Below are positions 1 through 6,297 of a stretch of DNA of 8,906 nucleotides, one piece after another. The position numbers and the translations under genes are program-made. The DNA comes from an uncultured cyanobacterium. Its GTDB lineage: Bacteria > Cyanobacteriota > Cyanobacteriia > Pseudanabaenales > Pseudanabaenaceae. Each line of letters begins with the position of its first letter. The stretch's first letter is position 1. The notes below the pieces were generated by a model. That model was not told the DNA's origin, searched no databases, and saw only the letters and a list, made by a program, of their open reading frames with translations. The stretch spans positions 1 to 8,906 of the forward strand of contig CAIJEA010000147.1 of assembly GCA_903819605.1 (NCBI GenBank). The letters run 5' to 3'.

Positions 1-153
1 TGTTGCATTGACTTTCACTCTGGCGCGATCGCAGATAGAAATATTGACAATTATATAACGTAAATTTCTGGATAAAACCGATACGAATCAGATTAACTAA
101 GCCATGTATCATTTAAGCTGTATATTGATCCGCAAAAAATCCGCCCCATCGAT
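1..153. other. Upstream region of the isocitrate dehydrogenase gene, no gene seen
   Basis: AT-rich leader with one HIP1 octamer (GCGATCGC, 25-32). A TTGACA hexamer sits at 44-49 with AT-rich sequence after it, but no good -10 box at normal spacing, so I do not call a promoter. I looked for an NtcA-type GTA-N8-TAC palindrome, because cyanobacterial icd genes are known NtcA targets, and found none. No clear Shine-Dalgarno sequence lies just before the start codon at 154. Confidence 0.5.
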
Positions 154-2385
154 ATGAGCAATCAAACCTCAAAAATCACCTATACCTTTACCGATGAAGC
201 TCCAGCCCTAGCCACCTACTCCCTGCTGCCCATAGTCCAAGCTTTTACTAGAGCCGCCGACATCGAGGTTGAACTCAAAGATATTTCTCTAGCAGGGCGG
301 ATTATTGCGAATTTTCCTGAATATTTAACCGAATTCCAGCGTCAACCCGATGCCCTTGCGGAACTGGGAGCATTGGCACAAACTCCTGAGGCTTATATCA
401 TTAAGCTCCCGAATATTAGCGCCTCCCTGCCCCAGTTAACGGCGGCGATCTCTGAATTACAAGCTAAGGGTTACAACATTCCTAACTATCCTGCCGATCC
501 ACAAACTGAGGAAGAGAAGGCGATTAAGGCGAAATATTCTAAGGTGTTGGGCAGTGCGGTTAATCCTGTGTTGCGAGAAGGTAATAGCGATCGCCGTGTC
601 GCTGCCGCCGTTAAAGAATTTGCTCAAAAGCATCCCCATTCCGTTGGCGCATGGTCAAAAGATTCTAAATCCCATGTGGCGCATATGACGGAGGGGGATT
701 TCTATGGTAGCGAGAAATCGGTGGTAATTCCCAAGGCGGGCGTAGTCAAAATTGAATTGACCACAGCCGACGGTTCCACTCAAGTTCTCAAAGAGAAAAC
801 CCCTGTATTGGAAGGCGAAGTAATTGATGCTTCGGTGATGAGTGTCAAAGCTCTGCGGGAGTTTTATGCTCAGCAAATTGTGAAGGCGAAGGAAGAAGAT
901 ATTTTGCTATCTCTCCATGTCAAGGCAACAATGATGAAGATCTCTGATCCAATTCTCTTTGGTCATGCGGTGACGGTCTATTATCAAGATGTATTTGAGA
1001 AGTATGCTGACACGTTCAAGGAATTGGGAATCAATCCGAATAATGGTTTGGGCGATGTTTACACCAAGATTCAATCTTTACCTGCTGAGCAAAGAGAAGC
1101 GATCGCCTCAGATTTGCAAGCGGTTTATGAGAAGCAACCACGTTTAGCGATGGTCAATTCTGATAAGGGAATTACTAATCTCCACGTTCCTAGCGATGTG
1201 ATTATTGACGCATCGATGGCGGCGACCATTCGGACTTCTGGCAAGATGTGGGGTGCAGATGGCAAGGCTTACGACACTAAAGCGATGATTCCCGATCGCT
1301 CCTATGCCACCATTTATCAAGCCTGTATCGAATTCTGTCAGGAAAATGGAGCCTTTGATGTCACCACGATGGGCAATGTCGCCAACGTGGGCTTGATGGC
1401 TCAGCAAGCTGAAGAATATGGCTCCCATAATAAGACCTTTGAGATTCCTGTGGATGGCGTAGTGCGCGTTAGTGATGAATCTGGAACTGTTCTCATTGAG
1501 CATTCTGTCGCTAAAGGTGACATCTGGCGGATGTGCCAAACTAAGGACTTACCGATCCAAGATTGGGTCAAATTAGCTGTTAATCGGGCGAAAGCGACGG
1601 GTAATCCGACGATTTTTTGGCTAGATGAACATCGCGCTCATGATGCGAATCTGATTACCAAGGTCAAAACCTATTTGCAAGATCATGACACTACAGGGCT
1701 AGATATTCAAATTATGTCACCTGTGGCAGCGATGAAATTTACCTGTGAACAGATTAAAGTCGGTAAAAACGTGATTTCTGTAACTGGAAACGTATTGCGG
1801 GATTATCTCACGGATTTATTCCCAATTCTCGAACTTGGTACTAGTGCCAAAATGCTCTCGATTGTGCCATTGCTGGCGGGTGGTGGACTGTTTGAAACAG
1901 GTGCGGGTGGTTCTGCTCCGAAACACGTTCAGCAGTTTCTGGAAGAAGGACATTTACGTTGGGACTCCCTCGGAGAATTTTTAGCGATCGCTGTTACACT
2001 CGAAGACCTCGGACGCAAGACCAACAATGAGAATGCAAAGATCTTGGCGATCGCCCTAGACCAAGCCAACAGTCTCTATCTCAATAACGATAAATCACCA
2101 TCCCGCAAGATCGGCGGTATCGATAATCGCGGCAGTCATTTCTACATCGCGCTTTACTGGGCGCAGGCTCTAGCGGAACAGGATCAGAATTTGGAGCTTA
2201 AGTCAAAATTTACTGAGTTGGCACAGATCTTGAAACAGAAAGAAAGTCAAATCATTCTGGAATTGAGCGCCGCTCAAGGTCAATCCGTAGATATTGGCGG
2301 CTATTATTTCGCCGATTCCGATAAAGCTAGTCAAGCCTTACGTCCTAGCCAGACTCTAAATGAGGCGATTAATTCACTCCATTAA
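154..2385 (+). CDS. icd: Monomeric-type NADP-dependent isocitrate dehydrogenase
   Basis: The enzyme oxidatively decarboxylates isocitrate to 2-oxoglutarate with NADP+ in the cytosol, supplying NADPH and the carbon skeleton for ammonium assimilation. At 743 residues it has the length of the monomeric family (about 740, as in Azotobacter vinelandii and Corynebacterium), not the roughly 470 residues of the dimeric enzyme. The N-terminus (TDEAPALATYSLLP) is typical of the family, which supports the start at 154 although no strong ribosome binding site is visible. The substrate loop GSAVNPVLREGNSDRR (133-148) carries Ser134, Arg141 and Arg147. Lys257, Asp352, Tyr422, Asp550 and Asp554 occupy the expected substrate and metal positions. 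His591, Arg602 and Arg651 match the NADP-binding residues, all at a constant offset of +2 from my recollection of Azotobacter numbering. The gene appears intact and probably stands alone, being followed by inverted repeats. Confidence 0.96.
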   Translation: MSNQTSKITYTFTDEAPALATYSLLPIVQAFTRAADIEVELKDISLAGRIIANFPEYLTEFQRQPDALAELGALAQTPEAYIIKLPNISASLPQLTAAISELQAKGYNIPNYPADPQTEEEKAIKAKYSKVLGSAVNPVLREGNSDRRVAAAVKEFAQKHPHSVGAWSKDSKSHVAHMTEGDFYGSEKSVVIPKAGVVKIELTTADGSTQVLKEKTPVLEGEVIDASVMSVKALREFYAQQIVKAKEEDILLSLHVKATMMKISDPILFGHAVTVYYQDVFEKYADTFKELGINPNNGLGDVYTKIQSLPAEQREAIASDLQAVYEKQPRLAMVNSDKGITNLHVPSDVIIDASMAATIRTSGKMWGADGKAYDTKAMIPDRSYATIYQACIEFCQENGAFDVTTMGNVANVGLMAQQAEEYGSHNKTFEIPVDGVVRVSDESGTVLIEHSVAKGDIWRMCQTKDLPIQDWVKLAVNRAKATGNPTIFWLDEHRAHDANLITKVKTYLQDHDTTGLDIQIMSPVAAMKFTCEQIKVGKNVISVTGNVLRDYLTDLFPILELGTSAKMLSIVPLLAGGGLFETGAGGSAPKHVQQFLEEGHLRWDSLGEFLAIAVTLEDLGRKTNNENAKILAIALDQANSLYLNNDKSPSRKIGGIDNRGSHFYIALYWAQALAEQDQNLELKSKFTELAQILKQKESQIILELSAAQGQSVDIGGYYFADSDKASQALRPSQTLNEAINSLH

Positions 2386-2486
2386 TACCAATTTCTATAT
2401 CTCCCTATTGGTAAGTAAAGACGAATAATCCAGCAAGGTTTTTATAAGCTCAAAATGGCTACACCATTTTGAGCTTTGGTATTAAT
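2381..2486. repeat. Nested inverted repeats after icd (possible palindromic element or terminator)
   Basis: The outer arms ATTAATACCAA (2381-2391) and TTGGTATTAAT (2476-2486) are perfect inverted repeats of 11 bp, and the left arm includes the icd stop codon. TACCAAT (2386-2392) also pairs with ATTGGTA (2407-2413). The same core, AATACCAATT (2384-2393), recurs inverted as AATTGGTATT at 2574-2583, just before the SulP gene. A compact small repeat element is the likeliest explanation, but I see no target duplication. Confidence 0.5.
2446..2476 (+). terminator. Hairpin downstream of icd, possible transcription terminator
   Basis: AAGCTCAAAATGG (2446-2458) pairs perfectly with CCATTTTGAGCTT (2464-2476), giving a 13-bp stem with a 5-base loop. 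Only short T tracts follow, so it could end transcription of icd or simply be the core of the surrounding inverted repeat. Confidence 0.45.
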
Positions 2487-2591
2487 TTGCGGATGTAAAA
2501 CTTCTGCAATAGACCTTAGAAAGTTTAGCAAGCCACTTAAACATAAGCCTGATAAAACAAAGCCTGAGTCCAGAATTGGTATTGCCTAAAG

Positions 2592-2597
2592 TAAGGA
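2592..2597 (+). promoter_or_regulatory. Ribosome binding site of the SulP gene
   Basis: TAAGGA lies 9 bases before the ATG at 2607. An in-frame TAA at 2598-2600 excludes any longer start, so the start codon is well fixed. Confidence 0.7.
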
Positions 2598-2606
2598 TAA
2601 GTTACC

Positions 2607-4346
2607 ATGCCCGATTTGCCTCCATTGCCATCTATTCCCGCTTGGGAATGGATGCAGAAGTATCAATCTCAGTATTTACTGGGTGACATTACCGCAGGCA
2701 TTGTTGTTACGAGTCTGCTGATTCCCCAGAGTATGGCGTATGCTTTGCTAGCAGGATTACCGCCACAGGTCGGACTCTATGCCAGTATTGTCCCTACGAT
2801 CGCCTATCCATTATTTGGAACTAGCAAAGTCCTTGCGGTAGGCCCCGTGGCGGTGAGTTCGCTGATGGTAGCGGCGGCGATCGCGAAGTTAGCACCACAA
2901 GGAACTACGGAGTATTTAACTTTAGCCTTGACGATCGCTTTTCTGGTTGGCGCGATCGCAGTGATGATGGGCATATTGCGAATGGGCTTTTTGGTAAACT
3001 TTCTCAGTCGTTCGGTGATTTCGGGCTTCATCAGTGGCGCATTGATCATTGTGATCGTGAGCCAAATCGATCATTTGCTAGGGCTAGGAGTTCCTGCAAC
3101 CACATCCTTTATCGAAGCGTTGATGAAGACTCTAGGTCTGATGACGCATATCAATCGCACCACTAGTATTCTGGGACTTACTAGCGTCTCCATTCTGCTC
3201 TATTTCAATCAGCCGCTAGTCGATTGGTTAAAGCATCTTGGCTGGAGCGATGCACAGATTTTGCCGATTTCCAAGGGTGCACCATTGTTAGTGGTGATTT
3301 TTGGAACCTTAATGACCTTCGTTTGGCGACTTGACCAAACTGAAGGAGTCGAGATTGTCGGAGCGATTCCTGCGGGCTTATCAGGCTTAACCATACCTAT
3401 ACTTGACCTAGAAACATGGCAAACTCTGCTTTCGGCGGCTTTAGCGATCGCCATTGTTGGTTATATGGAAGGGTTTGCGGGAGGACAAGCGATCGCCAGC
3501 AAGAGTCGTGAAAGGATCGATCCTAATCAAGAACTGATTGCCTTTGGTATCGCCAATATTGGCGCTGCTTTCTCAGGTGGGTATCCCGTCACGGGAGCCG
3601 TGAGCCGATCTATGGTTAGTTTTTCGGCAGGAGCAAATACAGGGCTAGCTTCGATGATTACGGGTGTATTTGCCATCATTACGCTGATGTTTTTCACCTC
3701 ATGGTTTTACTTTTTGCCTCAGACTTGCCTAGCCGCGATCATCATCACTGCTGTCTATAAATTGATCGATTTCGCTACCTTAAAGCGGATGTGGAACTAT
3801 GATAAAGCCGATGCGATCGCTTGGATAGCAACCTTTGCCACAGTTCTACTATGGGACGTACAAGCGGGAATTATATTTGGTGCGATTATCGCGATCGCCT
3901 TGCACCTCTATCGCACCAGTCAGCCCCATATTGCGATCGTCGGACGCATAGAAGATTCTAGTGATTTTCGCGATATCTTGCACCATGAGGTCAAAACTAA
4001 TCCTCAAGTTTTGGCAATACGGATCGATGCGAATCTATACTTCGCTAATGCACAGTATGTACAGAACTTCCTAAATCAAGCGATACGCGATCGCCCAGAA
4101 GTGACTTCTATTTTGCTAGTGTGTAGCGCGATTAATTTTATTGATACTAGCTCCCTAGAGATGCTTGAGAGTCTCATTGCTACTTTGAATCCCTTAAATA
4201 TCAACTTCTATTTCTCGGAGATAAAAAGTCCTGTTATGGAAAAGTTAGAGCATATTGGGTTTGTAGATTTAGTGGGACGCGATCGCTTCTTTCTCTCTAC
4301 TGACATTGCGATGCATAAGCTAGTAATAAGTACTTGTGCAAAATAA
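2607..4346 (+). CDS. SulP family anion transporter with STAS domain (sulfate permease-like)
   Basis: Integral membrane protein of 579 residues, a usual length for SulP transporters (SLC26 relatives), which move anions such as sulfate across the inner membrane. The N-terminal core shows the family pattern: GDITAGIVV with IPQSMAYALLAGLPPQVGLYAS (about 26-60), then GTSKVLAVGPVAVSSLM (71-87). Multiple hydrophobic helices follow to about residue 435, including the conserved FSGGYPVTGAVSRS stretch (322-335). A cytoplasmic STAS domain fills about 440-575, with VLAIRIDANLYFANA (468-482) and INFIDTSSLEML (509-520). The sequence resembles sulfate-type SulP proteins more than the cyanobacterial bicarbonate transporter BicA, but the substrate cannot be settled from sequence. 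A hairpin follows immediately, so it is probably monocistronic. Confidence 0.92.
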   Translation: MPDLPPLPSIPAWEWMQKYQSQYLLGDITAGIVVTSLLIPQSMAYALLAGLPPQVGLYASIVPTIAYPLFGTSKVLAVGPVAVSSLMVAAAIAKLAPQGTTEYLTLALTIAFLVGAIAVMMGILRMGFLVNFLSRSVISGFISGALIIVIVSQIDHLLGLGVPATTSFIEALMKTLGLMTHINRTTSILGLTSVSILLYFNQPLVDWLKHLGWSDAQILPISKGAPLLVVIFGTLMTFVWRLDQTEGVEIVGAIPAGLSGLTIPILDLETWQTLLSAALAIAIVGYMEGFAGGQAIASKSRERIDPNQELIAFGIANIGAAFSGGYPVTGAVSRSMVSFSAGANTGLASMITGVFAIITLMFFTSWFYFLPQTCLAAIIITAVYKLIDFATLKRMWNYDKADAIAWIATFATVLLWDVQAGIIFGAIIAIALHLYRTSQPHIAIVGRIEDSSDFRDILHHEVKTNPQVLAIRIDANLYFANAQYVQNFLNQAIRDRPEVTSILLVCSAINFIDTSSLEMLESLIATLNPLNINFYFSEIKSPVMEKLEHIGFVDLVGRDRFFLSTDIAMHKLVISTCAK

Positions 4347-4351
4347 ATTAC

Positions 4352-4400
4352 CCCAACCCTTAAAGTTGCGCTCCGAAGGGGCGCAACTTTAAGGGTTGGG
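4352..4400 (+). terminator. Perfect 20-bp stem hairpin after the SulP gene
   Basis: The arms 4352-4371 and 4381-4400 are exact reverse complements over 20 bp, with a 9-base loop, beginning five bases after the SulP stop codon. The stem holds CCCAACCCTTAAAG on one side and CTTTAAGGGTTGGG on the other. There is no U tract, so it may act as an mRNA 3' end or be a dispersed palindrome instead of a standard intrinsic terminator. Confidence 0.6.
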
Positions 4401-4444
4401 ATGTGTAATTAATTATGTACATCTACTTACAATTATGTTTGTCT

Positions 4445-4564
4445 GGATTTACAGCAGTGTTCGATCAAACCTGCCACAGGAAGGTTCACAGGGCGAAGCC
4501 CCGTAATGGATTTTATATTAGTATTTGTGGCAGTTTTGAAAGCAAATTGCTGTAGAAACAATCC
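4445..4564. repeat. Imperfect nested palindrome of about 120 bp in the SulP-BON spacer
   Basis: Four nested pairs point to one long foldback: GGATT (4445-4449) with AATCC (4560-4564), TACAGCA (4450-4456) with TGCTGTA (4548-4554), TCAAACCTGCCACA (4465-4478) with TGTGGCAGTTTTGA (4526-4539, one mismatch), and an inner GGGC-GAA-GCCC (4491-4501). The whole 4347-4746 spacer has no convincing gene. A minus-strand ORF over 4433-4642 covers this foldback and looks spurious. The element could be a degraded MITE or a structured RNA. Confidence 0.5.
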
Positions 4565-4629
4565 TAAAAGAGAATGGCAGTATTTTTTATCGCCACTACT
4601 TTTTGAGCGCGTAAAGAATTGAATTGAAT

Positions 4630-4658
4630 TCATACAATCCATTCAGTTTATACGTTAC
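4630..4658 (+). promoter_or_regulatory. 29-bp block shared by the upstream regions of both BON genes (copy 1)
   Basis: Matches 6193-6221 without gaps at 26 of 29 positions, and both copies end in TTTATACGTTAC. They lie 89 and 77 bases before the respective start codons. Conservation in otherwise diverged spacer suggests a shared promoter or regulator site; TTATAC (4648-4653) could serve as a -10 box. In this copy a TTGAAT at 4624-4629 lies 18 bases upstream, but that hexamer is not kept in copy 2. Confidence 0.5.
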
Positions 4659-4699
4659 ATGTACAGGATCTCAAACATTACGATGAGAGGCTAATCAAT

Positions 4700-4731
4700 G
4701 TATACGCATTAAAACGTATACACATTAAAAC
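4700..4731 (+). promoter_or_regulatory. Direct repeat and palindrome just upstream of BON gene 1, possible operator
   Basis: Two adjacent 16-bp units starting GTATAC and ending ATTAAAAC (4700-4715 and 4716-4731) differ at one position. Within them GTATACG (4700-4706) and CGTATAC (4715-4721) form a palindrome with an 8-base spacer. It ends 15 bases before the start codon and has no counterpart at BON gene 2. A regulator binding site or a 5' UTR hairpin is plausible; neither is shown. Confidence 0.4.
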
Positions 4732-4746
4732 GTTACGAAAAACAAT

Positions 4747-5433
4747 ATGCCAACTCTCATCGCAGAAAAGACTGATACTGAAATCAAAACTGATGTGCTT
4801 TCTGAACTCAAATATGAGCCGAGCGTAAAGGTTACCGATATCGGTGTCTTGGTAAAAAATGGAACCGTGACACTCAATGGCTACGCGACCAGTGCTGCTG
4901 AGAAGTGCGAGGCTGTTAGAGCCACTAAACGGGTTGTTGGCGTGAAAGCGATCGCCGATGACATTGAAATCCAGCTTCCCGAATCCTTCATCAATACCGA
5001 CTCAGACATTGCCGCCGCCGCGATCCATCACATTGACTGGTTCACGACTATTCCTAGAGGGTCTGTAAAAGTAACGGTTCGGAATGGCTGGATTACACTC
5101 GATGGTGAGGTAGATTGGCAATACCTAAAGATTGCCGCAGGACATTTTCTTCATCACTTGTCAGGTGTTAAAGGAGTATCTAATGAGATCTCGATCAAGC
5201 CGAGATTGTCGGTAACAGAAGTTGCTACGGACATTAAAGCAGCGTTCAAACGCAGTGCTATGTTGGATGCAAGTAAGATTCAAATCGATGTTGCTGGCAG
5301 CAAGGTGACACTCAAGGGTAAGGTTCGCAACTATGCCGAGTTTGATGAAGCTGAACGAGCAGTTTGGGCTGCTTCGGGTGTACTTACAGTTGATAACCAG
5401 CTATCTGTGCAGTGGTTTGGTTACGATTCTTAG
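4747..5433 (+). CDS. Three-BON-domain protein, paralogue 1
   Basis: A 228-residue protein made of three BON (OsmY-like) domains at roughly 9-78, 84-152 and 156-224. Each shows the BON pattern of a glycine before a V/I-T-L strand and then a glycine: GTVTLNG (39-45), GWITLDG (114-120) and GSKVTLKG (184-191). Each is followed by the V-x-x-V-D/S-N/D turn region, such as GVKGVSNEI (140-148). BON domains are thought to bind membranes or phospholipids, and OsmY is an osmotic stress protein. Unlike OsmY, this protein has no signal peptide (it starts MPTLIAEKTD), so it is predicted cytoplasmic. No clear Shine-Dalgarno sequence is seen; an in-frame TAA at 4726-4728 limits upstream extension. It is about 68% identical (hand alignment) to the product of 6298-6987, so the pair arose by duplication. 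Exact function unknown. Confidence 0.9.
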   Translation: MPTLIAEKTDTEIKTDVLSELKYEPSVKVTDIGVLVKNGTVTLNGYATSAAEKCEAVRATKRVVGVKAIADDIEIQLPESFINTDSDIAAAAIHHIDWFTTIPRGSVKVTVRNGWITLDGEVDWQYLKIAAGHFLHHLSGVKGVSNEISIKPRLSVTEVATDIKAAFKRSAMLDASKIQIDVAGSKVTLKGKVRNYAEFDEAERAVWAASGVLTVDNQLSVQWFGYDS

Positions 5434-5444
5434 AAAAGAATAAC

Positions 5445-5584
5445 TGATGTTACGTAAAAATCTATAAAGCCCCACCCCTAGCGCTTTTTCCGCAGCAGAG
5501 GAGAGCAAGGAAATAATATGTGGGTTTTGCTCTTCTCCTCCTGCGGGAGAAGGGGCTGAGGGATGAGGGTTGCATGTAACATCA
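5445..5584. repeat. Palindromic repeat element, copy A (MITE-like)
   Basis: A 140-bp element with 9-bp perfect terminal inverted repeats, TGATGTTAC (5445-5453) and GTAACATCA (5576-5584). Its interior folds back: the CCCCACCCCTAGC side near 5470 faces GGGGCTGAGGGATGAGGG near 5553-5569. A second copy in the same orientation lies at 8293-8413, with long shared stretches such as AAATAATATG and CTGCGGGAGAAGGGG. It fills the BON1 to coiled-coil spacer. The ATG at 5563, which would lengthen the downstream gene, lies inside the element. Confidence 0.75.
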
Positions 5585-5613
5585 CTTACTTAACTTGTTC
5601 ATTAATAATCAAT

Positions 5614-5620
5614 AAGGAAA
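5614..5620 (+). promoter_or_regulatory. Ribosome binding site that fixes the coiled-coil gene start
   Basis: AAGGAAA lies 5 bases before the ATG at 5626. This favours 5626 over the in-frame upstream ATG at 5563, which lies within a repeat and has no such site at the right distance. Confidence 0.75.
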
Positions 5621-5625
5621 TAACC

Positions 5626-6042
5626 ATGAGTACTACAGTTGACAACTTCACGAAAAAACTGCATGACAATTTGGAGGTGGTTGAAGAGCGAGTAAAATCC
5701 CTGAGAGCAAGCCTTCAATCTGTGCCGAAAAAGACTCAAGATGAGATTGAATCTAAACTTGACGAAGCGAAAGCAACATTAAACTCCAAGAAACAAGAAT
5801 TTGATGAATACCGTGCCAAGCTCAAAACTCAGTTTGCGGAAAAGGAATCTGAGCTAAAGTCAGACGTTGAGGAATGGAAATCGAGTCGGAAGGTGAAAAA
5901 GCTTGAACATCGAGCTGATAAAGCTGAAGACTACGCCGCTACTGCGATCGCTTTGTCTGTAGCGACGATAGAAGAAGCTGAAGAAGCAACTTTGACAGCG
6001 ATCGCCGCTAGACTTGATGCCGAAACTGCTGCAAAGAAATAG
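5626..6042 (+). CDS. Small charged coiled-coil protein of unknown function
   Basis: I do not recognise a named family. The predicted protein has 138 residues from the start at 5626, no signal peptide and no membrane helix. Residues about 8-95 are rich in Lys and Glu with heptad-like spacing (for example KLDEAKATLNSKKQEFDEY at 44-62), suggesting a long helical coiled coil; one SVPKK break (32-36) may be a turn. The last third is different: RADKAEDYAATAIALSVATI (97-116) and EEAEEATLTAIAARLDAE (117-134) form an Ala-rich amphipathic helix that could mediate membrane or protein contact. It lies between two BON paralogues, so a shared stress role is a fair inference. LEA-like or apolipoprotein-like behaviour is possible but unproven. 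A hairpin overlaps its stop codon. Confidence 0.8.
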   Translation: MSTTVDNFTKKLHDNLEVVEERVKSLRASLQSVPKKTQDEIESKLDEAKATLNSKKQEFDEYRAKLKTQFAEKESELKSDVEEWKSSRKVKKLEHRADKAEDYAATAIALSVATIEEAEEATLTAIAARLDAETAAKK

Positions 6043-6075
6043 TATGGGCAGCGCTTTGCGCTACTTATACTATTT
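6037..6075 (+). terminator. Hairpin overlapping the coiled-coil gene stop codon
   Basis: AAATAGTAT (6037-6045) pairs with ATACTATTT (6067-6075), and AGCGC (6050-6054) with GCGCT (6058-6062) around a TTT loop, with wobble pairs and one mismatch between. The TAG stop (6040-6042) lies within the stem. It could act as a terminator or as a 3' mRNA-stabilising structure. Confidence 0.5.
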
Positions 6076-6079
6076 CTAC

Positions 6080-6173
6080 TATGTTAGGACTTACGCAAAA
6101 ATAGTTTGAAACCCGTAAAAGAACGAAGGGGCAATTCATTGACCCTTCGTTCTTTTGCGTAAGTTCTATATGT
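6080..6173. mobile_element. 84-bp MITE-like element with 5-bp target duplication
   Basis: The element spans 6085-6168. Its terminal inverted repeats are 16 bp with one mismatch: TAGGACTTACGCAAAA (6085-6100) and, inverted, 6153-6168 (TTTTGCGTAAGTTCTA). TATGT occurs immediately outside both ends (6080-6084 and 6169-6173), which is what a target site duplication looks like. Inside, AAAAGAACGAAGGG (6117-6130) and CCCTTCGTTCTTTT (6143-6156) form a perfect 14-bp stem that overlaps the right terminus. No transposase is encoded, so it would be a non-autonomous element mobilised in trans. Similar ACTTACGCA ends are, from memory, common in cyanobacterial insertion sequences. Confidence 0.8.
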
Positions 6174-6192
6174 ATAAAGATTTGCATAGTTT

Positions 6193-6221
6193 TCATGCAA
6201 TCAATTCAATTTATACGTTAC
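6193..6221 (+). promoter_or_regulatory. 29-bp block shared by the upstream regions of both BON genes (copy 2)
   Basis: Counterpart of 4630-4658, with 26 of 29 identical bases and the same TTTATACGTTAC end, 77 bases before the BON2 start. The MITE-like element ends 20 bases upstream of it, so an insertion may have changed whatever lay further upstream. Confidence 0.5.
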
Positions 6222-6297
6222 TTAATCACGATGTCAATCATTGGGATGGAATACTAGTTCTTGTAAATGGATCTTGATATAACGTTAAGAGAAATAA

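Noticed and set aside
1..153. Possible NtcA site or sigma-70 promoter upstream of icd
   Set aside because: No GTA-N8-TAC palindrome found. TTGACA at 44-49 has no convincing -10 hexamer at 16-19 bases.
1144..1539. Minus-strand ORF of 131 codons opposite icd
   Set aside because: Antisense shadow of highly conserved isocitrate dehydrogenase sequence.
2607..4346. Assignment of the SulP protein as the bicarbonate transporter BicA
   Set aside because: The N-terminal transport core (IPQSMAYALLAGLPPQVGLYAS) follows the sulfate-permease pattern and not the BicA pattern as I remember it, so only the family level is claimed.
4481..4505. tRNA-like or CRISPR-like signal around GGTTCACAGGGCGAAGCCCC
   Set aside because: No cloverleaf can be built around it and there is no regularly spaced repeat. 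It is better explained as the inner hairpin of the foldback.
4433..4642. Minus-strand ORF of 69 codons in the SulP-BON spacer
   Set aside because: It lies over an imperfect foldback repeat and the shared upstream block of the BON genes. The product has no recognisable domain and opposes the direction of every real gene. It looks like a chance frame.
5563..5625. N-terminal extension of the coiled-coil protein from the ATG at 5563
   Set aside because: That ATG and the first codons lie inside palindromic repeat copy A, the added peptide looks noncoding, and a good AAGGAAA site points to the ATG at 5626.
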